NCBI RefSeq assembly: GCF_000614185.1 | Contig: NZ_BAKM01000008.1 | Location: 90,710-154,709, forward strand | Origin: Phocaeicola sartorii JCM 17136 = DSM 21941 | GTDB lineage: Bacteria > Bacteroidota > Bacteroidia > Bacteroidales > Bacteroidaceae | Reading direction: 5' to 3' | DNA length: 64,000 nucleotides | In this document: piece after piece, positions 54,638 to 63,924 of the stretch | Layout: each line of letters starts with the position of its first letter | Numbering within the stretch: position 1 is the first letter of the stretch | Notes under the pieces: generated by a model | Told to the model about the DNA's origin: nothing | Database searches by the model: none | The model's input: the letters and a program-made list of their open reading frames with translations, nothing else | Translations under genes and position numbers: made by a program

Positions 54638-56846
54638 GATTGGTTTTGCTAATATAGTAGTACTTTCTCTTCCCGATTCTGCTTTTGTGGCCGGGACAAT
54701 CAGTGATGAACAAGGGGCGTTCAGTATCAGTGGGTCTGGTGATAACAGGCTGTTGAAAGTTTCTTGTTTGGGTTACGCACCTGTTATAAAGTCATGTGCT
54801 CAGTCTCCGGTAACGATTGTAATGCGCGAGGACATCAATCTGTTGGGTGAAGTCGTGGTAAAAGGGAACCGTCCGTCACATAAACTTACTGCCGAAGGGT
54901 TGCAGACCCATGTGCAAGGGACAGTGCTCAGCAAAATGGGTACAGCGGAGGATGTGCTGAACCATATACCGGGACTTCAGAAGAAAAATGGTGCGTATGA
55001 GGTGTTTGGAAAAGGAACTCCGATCATTTATGTGAATGGAAGACTGCTCCGTGACTTGTCGGAGCTGGACCAGTTGAAGTCAGAAGACATAAAGAACGTG
55101 GAACTGATAACCAGTCCCGGTGCACGATATGATGCGTCAGTGAAAGCGGTGGTTAGAATAACGACCAAGCCCATAAACGGGGAAGGTTTTGGATTTGATG
55201 TGCGTTCCGGTTATAATCAGTGGGAGTACGCCGGCTTTGTGGAACAGCTGAACTGGAACTACCGGCGCGACAAGCTGGATGTGTTCGGAACCGTGTATTA
55301 TAGAAAAAGTGAAGGGTTTGATGAAAGCCGGCTGACTCAGGACGTGTATGTGGATACACTTTGGCATCAGGACAATTATCAGTTCGCCAAAACAGACCGG
55401 CAGACGTTTACCAATATCGCCGGTGTGAACTATGCATTCGATGAGAATCATTCAATCGGAGTAAAATATACATTGAAAGCCAATCCGGATGCCCGCTATC
55501 GCACAGCATTTAATTCGGATGTATATGCCGACGGCGCACCTTATGACTATCTGGCGAATGATATCCATGCCATTGCATATTATAATCCCTCGCATTCGGT
55601 CAATGTTTATTATAAAGGTATGGCAGGAAAGACGGAGGTTGATTTCAACGCGGATTATCTGTTTGATAAAAATGGAGACCGTACGATACAATGTGAAGAA
55701 AGCAGCAATAAGGAAGACAGGGTGGTCACCTCCACCAATACATTGAGAAGTGAGCTCTTTGCAGCCAAGCTGGTGCTGAGCCGTCCGCTGCTCGGAGGAA
55801 CTGTCATGGCGGGGGCCGAATACAGCCATACGGAGCGGCAGGATGATTATATGAATCCGGAAGGTTATGTGCCGACTTCGTTCAGCAAACTGAAAGAGCA
55901 GAACATCAGTCCGTTTATAGAGTACAGTCATGCTACCCCCATAGGGCAGCTTTCGGTGGGGGGACGCTATGAGTGGGTGAACTTTGATTACTATGAGGAT
56001 GGCAGATATGTGGATGGGCAAAGCCGGAACTTCAGTAATTTCTTTCCCACCGTCTCATTGGGTTCTGAAATAGGTGAGATGCAGTTGCAGCTTGGTTATG
56101 CGGCAAAAACGCGTCGCCCGTCCTATCAGCAGTTGAGCAATAATGTGACGTATGCCAACCGGTTCACGCTCCAGTCCGGCAATCCGCTGCTGAAGCACGA
56201 GGTGGATCATCATGTTTCCTTGATGGGCGCATGGGAGTTCATGCAGTTCAGTGTGGATTATAATGACAGACGGAACGCGATTATTTACTGGGGGGAACAA
56301 ATGGAGCATAATCCGGCGGTAACGCTTATCTCTTTCAAGAATCTCCATAGCTTGAAGTCCGTTTCTGCCTTTCTGGCATTGGCGCCCAAGTTTGGAATCT
56401 GGTCACCGCAATTAAGCTTCGGTCTTCGAAAACAATGGCTGGATCTGGAGACTACCGATGGATTGCTGAAGATGAACAAACCTGTGTTTACGGGGGCTTT
56501 CAATAATACATTTAACTTTCACCACGGCTGGGTGGCTTCGGTGGAAATGAGTTATCAGAGTAAGGGCGATATGGAGAATTGTTCGGAAACCAAGAATGTC
56601 TTTTATGTGGATGCCGGGGTTACGAAATTCTTTCTGGGGAATAAGATGTCTGTGAAGTTGAGTGGTACGGATTTGTTTCATGGCATAAAGTCGGGTAACC
56701 GCTTGTATTATAACCGGGCGTCTTCTTTGCAGATAAATAACTATGACAGCCGGAAAGTGATGCTGACGGTGCGCTATAAGTTTAATGCTACGCGTAATAA
56801 ATATAAAGGTAGTGGTGCCGGAGAAAGCGAGAAAGAAAGGTTATAA
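54537..56846 (+). CDS. TonB-receptor-like outer-membrane barrel (OMP_b-brl_3 type)
   Basis: 769 residues, intact. Signal peptide KLLLLTLCLMVKSLSMQAQ, then the repeat ISGKLIDEHKQPIGFANIVV with SLPDSAFVAGTISDEQG as in the preceding paralogue, a plug-like part (TAEDVLNHIPGLQKK, VELITSPGARYDASVKAVVR), a barrel (LQSGNPLLKHEVDHHVSLMG) and the shared tail KYKGSGAGESEKERL. It has its own strong promoter, so the array is not one transcript. Its first 34 codons are nearly identical to those of the barrel at 59372. Confidence 0.88.
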   Translation: MKKLLLLTLCLMVKSLSMQAQTISGKLIDEHKQPIGFANIVVLSLPDSAFVAGTISDEQGAFSISGSGDNRLLKVSCLGYAPVIKSCAQSPVTIVMREDINLLGEVVVKGNRPSHKLTAEGLQTHVQGTVLSKMGTAEDVLNHIPGLQKKNGAYEVFGKGTPIIYVNGRLLRDLSELDQLKSEDIKNVELITSPGARYDASVKAVVRITTKPINGEGFGFDVRSGYNQWEYAGFVEQLNWNYRRDKLDVFGTVYYRKSEGFDESRLTQDVYVDTLWHQDNYQFAKTDRQTFTNIAGVNYAFDENHSIGVKYTLKANPDARYRTAFNSDVYADGAPYDYLANDIHAIAYYNPSHSVNVYYKGMAGKTEVDFNADYLFDKNGDRTIQCEESSNKEDRVVTSTNTLRSELFAAKLVLSRPLLGGTVMAGAEYSHTERQDDYMNPEGYVPTSFSKLKEQNISPFIEYSHATPIGQLSVGGRYEWVNFDYYEDGRYVDGQSRNFSNFFPTVSLGSEIGEMQLQLGYAAKTRRPSYQQLSNNVTYANRFTLQSGNPLLKHEVDHHVSLMGAWEFMQFSVDYNDRRNAIIYWGEQMEHNPAVTLISFKNLHSLKSVSAFLALAPKFGIWSPQLSFGLRKQWLDLETTDGLLKMNKPVFTGAFNNTFNFHHGWVASVEMSYQSKGDMENCSETKNVFYVDAGVTKFFLGNKMSVKLSGTDLFHGIKSGNRLYYNRASSLQINNYDSRKVMLTVRYKFNATRNKYKGSGAGESEKERL

Positions 56847-56879
56847 GGGCTTGACATGCATACTTTGCTAAAAATAAGA

Positions 56880-56907
56880 ACCGGGGCTCGTTTGCCTCGG
56901 TATTATT
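56880..56907 (+). other. Hairpin between barrel genes, possible weak terminator
   Basis: ACCGGGGC (56880-56887) pairs with GCCTCGGT (56894-56901) with one mismatch, followed by ATTATT. Confidence 0.4.
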
Positions 56908-56970
56908 TGGCTCGTTTAAAGAAGAGAACATTACACCATTGATTATTATACATTTTAATACTAGAAATAG

Positions 56971-59298
56971 ATGAGAATATTTGTTTGTTTACTATTTATG
57001 CTAGGAGTATTTTTAGCTGTATCAGCCCAGCAGGTAGAAATCTCCGGCAGGGTAGCGGACAGTAAAGGACAACCGGTTTCTTATGCCAATATTACATTGC
57101 AGCATAGTGATTCAACTTTTGTCACCGGATGTACTTCAGATGAAAAAGGTAGGTTCGTAATAAATAAGCTTGCAGTTGATAATTATTTGTTGCAAATATC
57201 TTTTGTAGGATACATTACCCAGGTAATCAGGTTGGACAATGTCAGTGGCACACTTGATATAGGAACTGTTCCATTGGCTGATGAAGCAATAATGCTGCAA
57301 GGGGTCACGGTGAAAGCATCCAATGTGATGAAACGGGTAGACCGCCAGATTGTGCTTCCTACAGACAAGCAGGTGAAATCTTCTAATTCTGGATATGAAC
57401 TGATAGGCCACATGCAATTGGCCGGTTTGAAAGTAAATAGTATCGAACGCAAAATAACTACAGTCAGTGGCGGAACTGTACAGCTTCGCATCAATGATAT
57501 CGAAGCAAGTACGGCTCAAGTACAGGCATTAAGACCTGATGAAGTTTTAAGGGTAGAATACATTGATAACCCAGGAGTGCGTTATGCTGATGCGGAAGTG
57601 GAGGCGGTGATTAACTATGTAGTTCGCAGGGCGAAGTCGGGTGTATCCGGTGGCGTGGATTTTATGAATGCTGTGACGACCGGATTTGGAGATGATAATC
57701 TTTATATACGCGCCACTCATAAATTATCGCAGTTCGGATTGAATTATTACCTCAGTTATCGCGATTATGACGATCGTAAAGTGGATGAAGAACAAATGTT
57801 TGATTTCCCTGACGCTGATGTGCGCCAGCGCGATTTGATAGGAATTTCTACCCCTTTCAATTATAAGGACCATTCAATAGAGGCAAGTTATAATATCACA
57901 AAACCTGAAAAGTATATATTTAATGCCGTTTTTACGGAAAATATTTATGATTCACCTCATGGGGATTATGGACAATTGATACAAGAAACCGGAAAGACGG
58001 ATTTATATAACTATACACGTTCCGAATATAATTATAATTCTCCTTCACTGGATTTATATTATAAAAAGATTCTGCCTCATGATCAGTTTCTTGCTTTAAA
58101 TGCGGTAGGGACTTATATCAATTCTGATTATAAACGTGAGTATAGCGAAGCTTATACTGAAGCGGGCAAGCCTGTATCCTCCTATAATTATGGTACGGAT
58201 GGTTCCAGATATTCGCTGATAGGGGAAGGTATTTATCAGAAAACATTCAAGGAAGTAACTTTAACGACAGGTGTTAAGTATATGCAGGCATATACTCATA
58301 ACCGCTATATGGGTGATGTGAATGAATCTACGGAAATGCATAATTCCAGCCTTTACGGTTACGTGCAAGCACAAGGAAAATGGGAACAGTTGAATTATTC
58401 TTTAGGCATAGGGGCATCCCGTCAGACTTTTGACGAATCGGAAGAAGGATTTACTTTCTATATGTTCCGCCCGATGCTGTCTCTTTCTTATCCTGTTTTC
58501 AGAGGGGCAAACTTGCGTTATAATTTCACTTGTTCACCTTCTATCCCCAGTTTGTCCGCATTAAGTGATATCCGTCAGCAAACTACCGATTTGGAGGTAA
58601 ACAGAGGGAATCGCCATCTGGATCCTTATCGTTCATATACGAATCGCTTGCAATTGTCGTGGGGCAACAAAACAATGAATTTCCAGCTTAGCGGAGGACA
58701 TCGCTATAGTAAAAATCCTATCATGGAGCAGATAGACTGTGTGGTGCAGCCGGATGGAAGTTATATCATCGAGTACAGCTCTGCCAATCAAAAGAGTTTC
58801 ACTCAATGGAATGGAAGGCTTTATGCGAGTGTCAGTGTGGTGCCTGATTTATTGTCTGTCAGCCTATATGGAGGAGTGAATAGTTTTGAGAGCAAGGGAA
58901 ATTCATATTTGCATCATTATACAGCCTGGTATGTGGGAGGGGATGTGTCTTTGAATTATAAGAATTTCTCTCTGTATGGTTCTATAGGAAACCGATATAA
59001 TTCGCTCTATGGAGAATCGATAGATTATGGGGAAAAAAGCTCCATGATACAATGTTCTTATAAGTGGAAAAACTTAAATGCAGGTGTGGGAGTATTATAT
59101 CCATTTACTCCTGCCGGTTGGAGTGCCGGTTGGAAGTTGATGAATGAGCGGGTGCAGAAGAAGAGTTGGACATATATTAAGGATAATGCCAATATGGTGG
59201 TACTGACGCTCTCCTGGAATTTCAATTATGGTCATAAGCATCGGACAGAAGATAAACTTATGAATAACGTAGACCGTGAGACTGGTATTGCAAGATAA
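56971..59298 (+). CDS. TonB-receptor-like outer-membrane barrel, divergent member
   Basis: 775 residues, intact. Signal peptide FVCLLFMLGVFLAVSAQ, regulatory repeat ISGRVADSKGQPVSYANITL, plug-like part (LMQGVTVKASNVMKR-type region, LRVEYIDNPGVRYADAEVEA) and a barrel (EVNRGNRHLDPYRSYTNRLQ in style). It lacks the GAGExEKxRL tail of its neighbours, ending NNVDRETGIAR, and has a more AT-rich code. A distinct subfamily inserted between two closely related copies. Confidence 0.85.
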   Translation: MRIFVCLLFMLGVFLAVSAQQVEISGRVADSKGQPVSYANITLQHSDSTFVTGCTSDEKGRFVINKLAVDNYLLQISFVGYITQVIRLDNVSGTLDIGTVPLADEAIMLQGVTVKASNVMKRVDRQIVLPTDKQVKSSNSGYELIGHMQLAGLKVNSIERKITTVSGGTVQLRINDIEASTAQVQALRPDEVLRVEYIDNPGVRYADAEVEAVINYVVRRAKSGVSGGVDFMNAVTTGFGDDNLYIRATHKLSQFGLNYYLSYRDYDDRKVDEEQMFDFPDADVRQRDLIGISTPFNYKDHSIEASYNITKPEKYIFNAVFTENIYDSPHGDYGQLIQETGKTDLYNYTRSEYNYNSPSLDLYYKKILPHDQFLALNAVGTYINSDYKREYSEAYTEAGKPVSSYNYGTDGSRYSLIGEGIYQKTFKEVTLTTGVKYMQAYTHNRYMGDVNESTEMHNSSLYGYVQAQGKWEQLNYSLGIGASRQTFDESEEGFTFYMFRPMLSLSYPVFRGANLRYNFTCSPSIPSLSALSDIRQQTTDLEVNRGNRHLDPYRSYTNRLQLSWGNKTMNFQLSGGHRYSKNPIMEQIDCVVQPDGSYIIEYSSANQKSFTQWNGRLYASVSVVPDLLSVSLYGGVNSFESKGNSYLHHYTAWYVGGDVSLNYKNFSLYGSIGNRYNSLYGESIDYGEKSSMIQCSYKWKNLNAGVGVLYPFTPAGWSAGWKLMNERVQKKSWTYIKDNANMVVLTLSWNFNYGHKHRTEDKLMNNVDRETGIAR

Positions 59299-59313
59299 GT
59301 AAATTTTTAATGG

Positions 59314-59472
59314 AATTCTTTGGTGTTATAGCTCTTTGTTGTATTTTTGCGTAAATTTATAAAAAATATATATGAAAAAGTTATTATTACTAACCTTATG
59401 CTTAATGGTAAAAAGTCTGTCCATGCAGGCGCAAACTATCAGCGGAAAGCTGATAGATGAACACAAACAACC
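59314..59472. repeat. 159-bp direct repeat, copy 2
   Basis: Near-identical to 54479-54637, with only two substitutions, one inside the -7 box. Beyond it the two genes diverge sharply, which suggests a recent duplication or gene conversion of the promoter and signal peptide. Confidence 0.9.
59319..59349 (+). promoter_or_regulatory. Promoter of the fifth barrel gene
   Basis: TTTG (59319-59322) and TATTTTTG (59342-59349), spaced 19 bases, within the 159-bp repeat. Confidence 0.7.
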
Positions 59473-61684
59473 TGTGGCCTTTGCAATGTAGTGTTGCAAA
59501 CGCTTCCTGATTCGGTTTTTCTTCAAGGCACAATCACTGACGAACAAGGGAAGTTTGTTTTTGATAAAGTAAATCAGAACCAAAGTGAGAAACTTATTCA
59601 GATTTCTTGTCTCGGCTATGAGTCATTGCATCAGCATGTTGTAACGGGGGATGTCGGTGTGTTGTCTTTACGGTCGTCCGCCATTATGCTGGGAGAAACC
59701 GTAATTACAGGCCGGCGGCTACTTATTCATTGAAAGGGGCGTCACTGACAACAAATGTTGAAAATACATTGCTTAGCAGTTTGGGAACAGCCCATGATGT
59801 ATTAAAACGTATCCCCGGATTAAAAACGGGTGACGGGACAGTTGAAGTGTTTGGAAAAGGAACTCCGATCATTTATATCAATGGAAGAAAAATAAGAGAC
59901 TTGTCTGAACTGGAGGAACTGAACTCCAGAGACATCGCTAAAATAGAATTGATAACCAATCCCGGAGCGGAATATGATGCCGAAGTCAAATCTGTTTTAA
60001 GAATAAAGACCGTACGCCGCACAGGCGAAGGATGGGGAGGCAATGTACGTTCCATGTTGCAGAAAGGCAGGTTGTGGAGTAACAACCAGCAATTGGCTTT
60101 GAATTATCGTAAAAACAATCTGGATATATTTGGTTCATTTTATTATAACAAGCAAAAACGAAAGACCGGGCAGGAGGACTTGCAGACAGTATATATGGAC
60201 AAGCTGCTGGAGATAGATGGAGATTCGGAAAGTCCTTATTCTACTGAGAATATACAGGGAGAAGGAGGGGCCAACTATCAGCTGAACGAAAATAATTCCT
60301 TGGGAGTTCGTTATACATACAACTATTATTCGAATGACAGCCATGTTTATTCATTGTTTCGTGTTAGAGAAAACAATCTCGATTTTGACAAGTTTGATTT
60401 TACTAATGCAATGGATGGAAGTGGCGAGACACATAAAGTGAATGCTTATTATAACGGAGTATGGGGACGGCAACTAAATGTTGACTTTAATGTTGATTGG
60501 CTGTATAGTGACAACGACACCCGGCAGAACATCATGGAAAACAGCATGAATGAAGAAGATCGTACTGTACATTCCGTAAGTGGATCCCGGAATAACCTGT
60601 ATGCCTGCAAGCTGGTGTTTTCTCATCCTGTGTTTGCCGGTATCTTGCAATTTGGCACGGAAATCAGTTTGACTAACCGCCATAGTCACTATGTGAATGA
60701 AGAGCAAATCATGAACGATGCTTTCGATAAGATCACATCTTGCAATCAGGCTGGATTTGTCAGTTATGATCTGCCTGTCGGGAAAACCTCGCTGAATGCC
60801 GGACTGAGATATGAACATGTTTCTTTTAATTATTATGAGGATGGCGTGAAACAAGAGGGCCAGTGCAAGGAATATAATAATTTATTTCCCAGCCTCTCAT
60901 TTTCATTCCCTGTCGGGAAAGCACAGTTCGCGCTGGGATATTCGGCACGCATACAGCGTCCCGGTTATTTTATGTTACGTAGCGATGTGCAATATGCCAA
61001 CCGATATACATACGAACGGGGAAATCCGTTGCTACAGCCTGAAATATCTCATGATCTGTCCTTTCAGGGCGGATACAAGTTTGTTCAATTGTCTGCTTTT
61101 TATTCCTATACCAAGGATGCTATAGTATCTGTGGCCCGTCCTGATGATAGCGACAACCGGATAACCGTATTCGGAATGGAAAACATATCATCCTGGCAGA
61201 ATTTTGGAGCAACTTTGTCTTTATCTCCTAAAATAGGAATATGGGAGCCTATATGGAATTTGCAGTTCATGCGTCAAATCCTTATGGGGACGCATAGAGG
61301 GAATTTGAAACATTTTAACCGCCCGGCCTTGGCAGCCGACTGGAATAATCAGTTCAGTCTGCCCGGACAATTTATCCTCTCTATTGATGCTTCATGCACT
61401 AATTCATATCACAGTGGATATAACCGCATGAAGCTGTAGCCTGGATGGATTGCGGTCTTCGTAAGTCCTTTTTCAAGAATACATTGGATGTCAGTGTGCA
61501 GGTGAATGATGTATTCGCTTCTAAAAAGGAGAAGTATTTAGTTTATGGACCAATGGTCACTTTCAACAAACGGGGAGATAGCGACAGCCGTCAGGTAAGA
61601 CTCAGGCTTGCTTATCGTTTTAACTCTGTTCGTAGCAAATATAAAGGAACAGGAGCGGCAGCCGGTGAGATGGGACGACTGTAA
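59372..61684 (+). CDS. TonB-receptor-like outer-membrane barrel, three one-base frameshifts
   Basis: Corrected length about 771 residues. It starts with the repeat-encoded signal peptide (MKKLLLLTLCLMVKSLSMQA), then the regulatory repeat (KQPVAFA-NVVLQTLPDSVFL), a plug-like part (GTAHDVLKRIPGLKTGDGTV, IELITNPGAEYDAEVKSVLR), a barrel (YERGNPLLQPEISHDLSFQG) and a tail KYKGTGAAAGEMGRL. Each break is mended by one base: a C near 59484, a C near 59719 (GRRPTYSLKG) and a G near 61431 (RMEAVAWMDCG). The even conservation on both sides of each break favours sequence error over decay. Confidence 0.78.
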
Positions 61685-61706
61685 GGGGAAATCCTAACTT
61701 TATAGC

Positions 61707-61741
61707 TTACATGTAGATACAATACGCTTATGAAATTATTA
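61707..61741. repeat. 35-bp direct repeat, copy 2
   Basis: Identical to 52073-52107. Here ATGAAATTATTA is the start of a barrel gene that is not there: the sequence runs straight into the 3' end of the AbiEii-like gene. It marks a deletion or insertion join. Confidence 0.9.
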
Positions 61742-61744
61742 ATG

Positions 61745-62659
61745 TTACCTCTCGGTTACCTTTCCAAAGAATTGTTTCAATCGTTCAATGCCTTGTTGGT
61801 GCTTCTGTGGATTGGTATTTTTCAATTTGACAATGTTTTGTAATTTCCATTTTACTGATGGATAGTTGCTCAAATCCCCAGTAGAACACTTACTCCAATC
61901 AGGAGTGCCTTCTTCAAATGAGATTATAAAATCCTTGTCCGTTTCTGTTAATGCGGCATTGACTTGTGCAGTCAGATTTATTCTGGCTTCTTCATAATCG
62001 GCATAACTAAACTCAACATCAGACATGCCCTTAAATTGATTCTCCAAAGCATCCGTTTGATCAATGCTATTGGGTTGCAAAGATTCAATAATGGGCTTGT
62101 CGCTACCAAGTAGGCATAACATAAAACCATCTTTCACATCATCGAAAGACGATATTTCCATATACTTGCAATCAAACAAGTCTCGTGGATGCTGGCGACT
62201 CAATGCAGCTGTTATCTTACCGCCATATAATTGTGAATATGACACGGTACGAGCCTTACATGCCATACTGAACTCTTGTTGAGCCTTATCACACAACATC
62301 TTATCTTCAGTCACTCCGATTATACCTCTCTTCGTGCCATTTACCTCAATCTTAACGGTTGCTCCGTTGAGTGTACATTGCAGTTTCCATACATCATACT
62401 TCGGCACAACTTTAATACCTGGAATAGACTTCTCTATATTTGCTTTAAGAGTTTTTAGATGTTCGTTAATGGTCTTCAAACTCTCTTCTCTTTCCTGTAT
62501 TGGGATGTAGGTCAAGTCAATATCCACAGAGTAACGAGGCATATTCTTATGAAACAGATTGATGGCTGTTCCTCCGTGAACCGCAAAATCCTTGATACGA
62601 TAAACCGATGGCATAATGCGTATCAAAAGGGCTACTTGTTTTTTGTATATATCATTCAT
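61745..62659 (-). CDS. AbiEii-type nucleotidyltransferase toxin
   Basis: A 304-residue DUF1814/AbiEii protein. The nucleotidyltransferase core is seen as VHGGTAINLF (28-37) and the acidic SVDIDLTYIP (about 44-53), with the further motif YGGKITAALSRQHPRDLFD. Such proteins transfer nucleotides to tRNA or other targets and act in phage-abortive infection. The start overlaps the antitoxin stop by 8 bases, and the 3' end abuts the 35-bp repeat copy. Confidence 0.88.
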   Translation of the reverse strand: MNDIYKKQVALLIRIMPSVYRIKDFAVHGGTAINLFHKNMPRYSVDIDLTYIPIQEREESLKTINEHLKTLKANIEKSIPGIKVVPKYDVWKLQCTLNGATVKIEVNGTKRGIIGVTEDKMLCDKAQQEFSMACKARTVSYSQLYGGKITAALSRQHPRDLFDCKYMEISSFDDVKDGFMLCLLGSDKPIIESLQPNSIDQTDALENQFKGMSDVEFSYADYEEARINLTAQVNAALTETDKDFIISFEEGTPDWSKCSTGDLSNYPSVKWKLQNIVKLKNTNPQKHQQGIERLKQFFGKVTER

Positions 62660-63413
62660 ATTCGTTCAACTCTTTAGGTATTGTTATTCTGTACTTCTTT
62701 ATATATATTCCATTCTCTACTAATTGCTGTTTGGATGTACCGAGATTTATTTTGTCTATATTCAGCATATCGAACCAATAATGTCCTGCTTTTTCAGCCA
62801 TATATAGGAACACTCTTTTAACTCGTTGATTGTTTATGTTTTCAAGTAGTGTTTGCACCACATCGGCACGCAATGAGGTTAATTGCTCCATTATATAATA
62901 TAAGTCCATATAATTATATTGTTCTGGAGCCAAAAGCAAGCATTCCATAAAAGCCTGTTCTGGAGAAGACGCCAAAACATCAACTCCCTCTATCTGTATG
63001 ATACTTGTTTGGGGGGCATCAATCATTTTAGTGCTAAATGGTTTGAAATTCTTGTCAAAAGAATCACTTGTCATCCATTTGGGTATATTAGTATGATAGG
63101 CTACTACAAGCAAAGGCTTTCCCATCGGAACATAATGATTGAAACCGAAAAGTTCCAATGCCGAATGTGCAGCCACTCTTACCTTTTTATTTAACTGTTC
63201 ATTGTAGCATGACAATGCAGCGAATGAAGATAATGAATCTCCAGTACGATACATTACTCCTTTATCCAAAGTCTCAAGCCATCCAGATTGTCGATACTTT
63301 CTTATCAACTGATCTGAATAACCATTTTTTCTTAACCAATCAGAGAAAAAGAGTCCGTTTTTCTTGCCTAATACAAGTAATCGGTTTAATTTACTTTGAT
63401 ATTCTAAACTCAT
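62652..63413 (-). CDS. AbiEi-type antitoxin/repressor
   Basis: A 253-residue partner of AbiEii. An N-terminal winged HTH is seen as RLLVLGKKNGLFFSDWLRKN then SGWLETLDKGVMYRTGD. The C-terminal domain carries the family region EGVDVLASSPEQAFMECLLL. It should repress the operon and neutralise the toxin. A -7 box (TATCTTTG, complement of 63443-63450) lies 30 bases upstream. Confidence 0.85.
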   Translation of the reverse strand: MSLEYQSKLNRLLVLGKKNGLFFSDWLRKNGYSDQLIRKYRQSGWLETLDKGVMYRTGDSLSSFAALSCYNEQLNKKVRVAAHSALELFGFNHYVPMGKPLLVVAYHTNIPKWMTSDSFDKNFKPFSTKMIDAPQTSIIQIEGVDVLASSPEQAFMECLLLAPEQYNYMDLYYIMEQLTSLRADVVQTLLENINNQRVKRVFLYMAEKAGHYWFDMLNIDKINLGTSKQQLVENGIYIKKYRITIPKELNEYE

Positions 63414-63460
63414 AGTTTATAATAATCGATTAAATTCAACTGCAAAGATAGTGTATTTCT

Positions 63461-63698
63461 TAGAGCCTGTTTAAATTTTCTTCAATAATAATTTTATTGC
63501 TGAACTTTTGACCATTTCCTCTGCCGAATCGAATGTTAGTTCATAGTTCCTGCAGAGCCTCCTGTCATTTTCCATCCATGAAAAATGTTCTTTCCACAAT
63601 CCATTTTTTTAAAGTTTGGTCACTTCAAACAAAGATATGATTGGGCAGATACGGAAACCTTCTTAAAATTTTATTTCAACCATTTTTAAAAGGCTCTA
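63461..63698 (-). mobile_element. IS5-type insertion-sequence remnant with inverted ends
   Basis: The left end TAGAGCCTGTTTAAA and the right end TTTAAAAGGCTCTA form imperfect inverted repeats about 238 bases apart. Inside, on the minus strand, the C-terminus of a transposase is readable (WIVERTF, then MENDRRLCRNYELTFDSAEE and MVKSSAIKLLLKKI, stop at 63471-63473) with a frame slip between the two parts. Most of the element is deleted, so it cannot move by itself. Confidence 0.7.
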
Positions 63699-63784
63699 AA
63701 TCTTGCTTCATCTTTTTCTGATTTTACAGGCAGGTTACAACGTACTTACGCTTGTTACACCCCGCACACGTTACTAACCTTTCA

Positions 63785-63827
63785 AAGAAGGTGTGTCGTA
63801 ATACACGATGCTCCTTCTTTTTTTTCA
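63785..63827 (+). terminator. Intrinsic terminator
   Basis: AAAGAAGG (63785-63792) pairs with CCTTCTTT (63814-63821), with further partial pairing inside and a T run after. There is no obvious gene just upstream. 63699-63784 shows nothing recognisable. Confidence 0.6.
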
Positions 63828-63924
63828 TTGACTATAAAAATCGACTCATTGTTATTGAATGAGAGCATGAGAATAAAAAATAGTAGAGAGCAGCAGATTT
63901 ATTTTAATCTTATTATAAGTTCCT

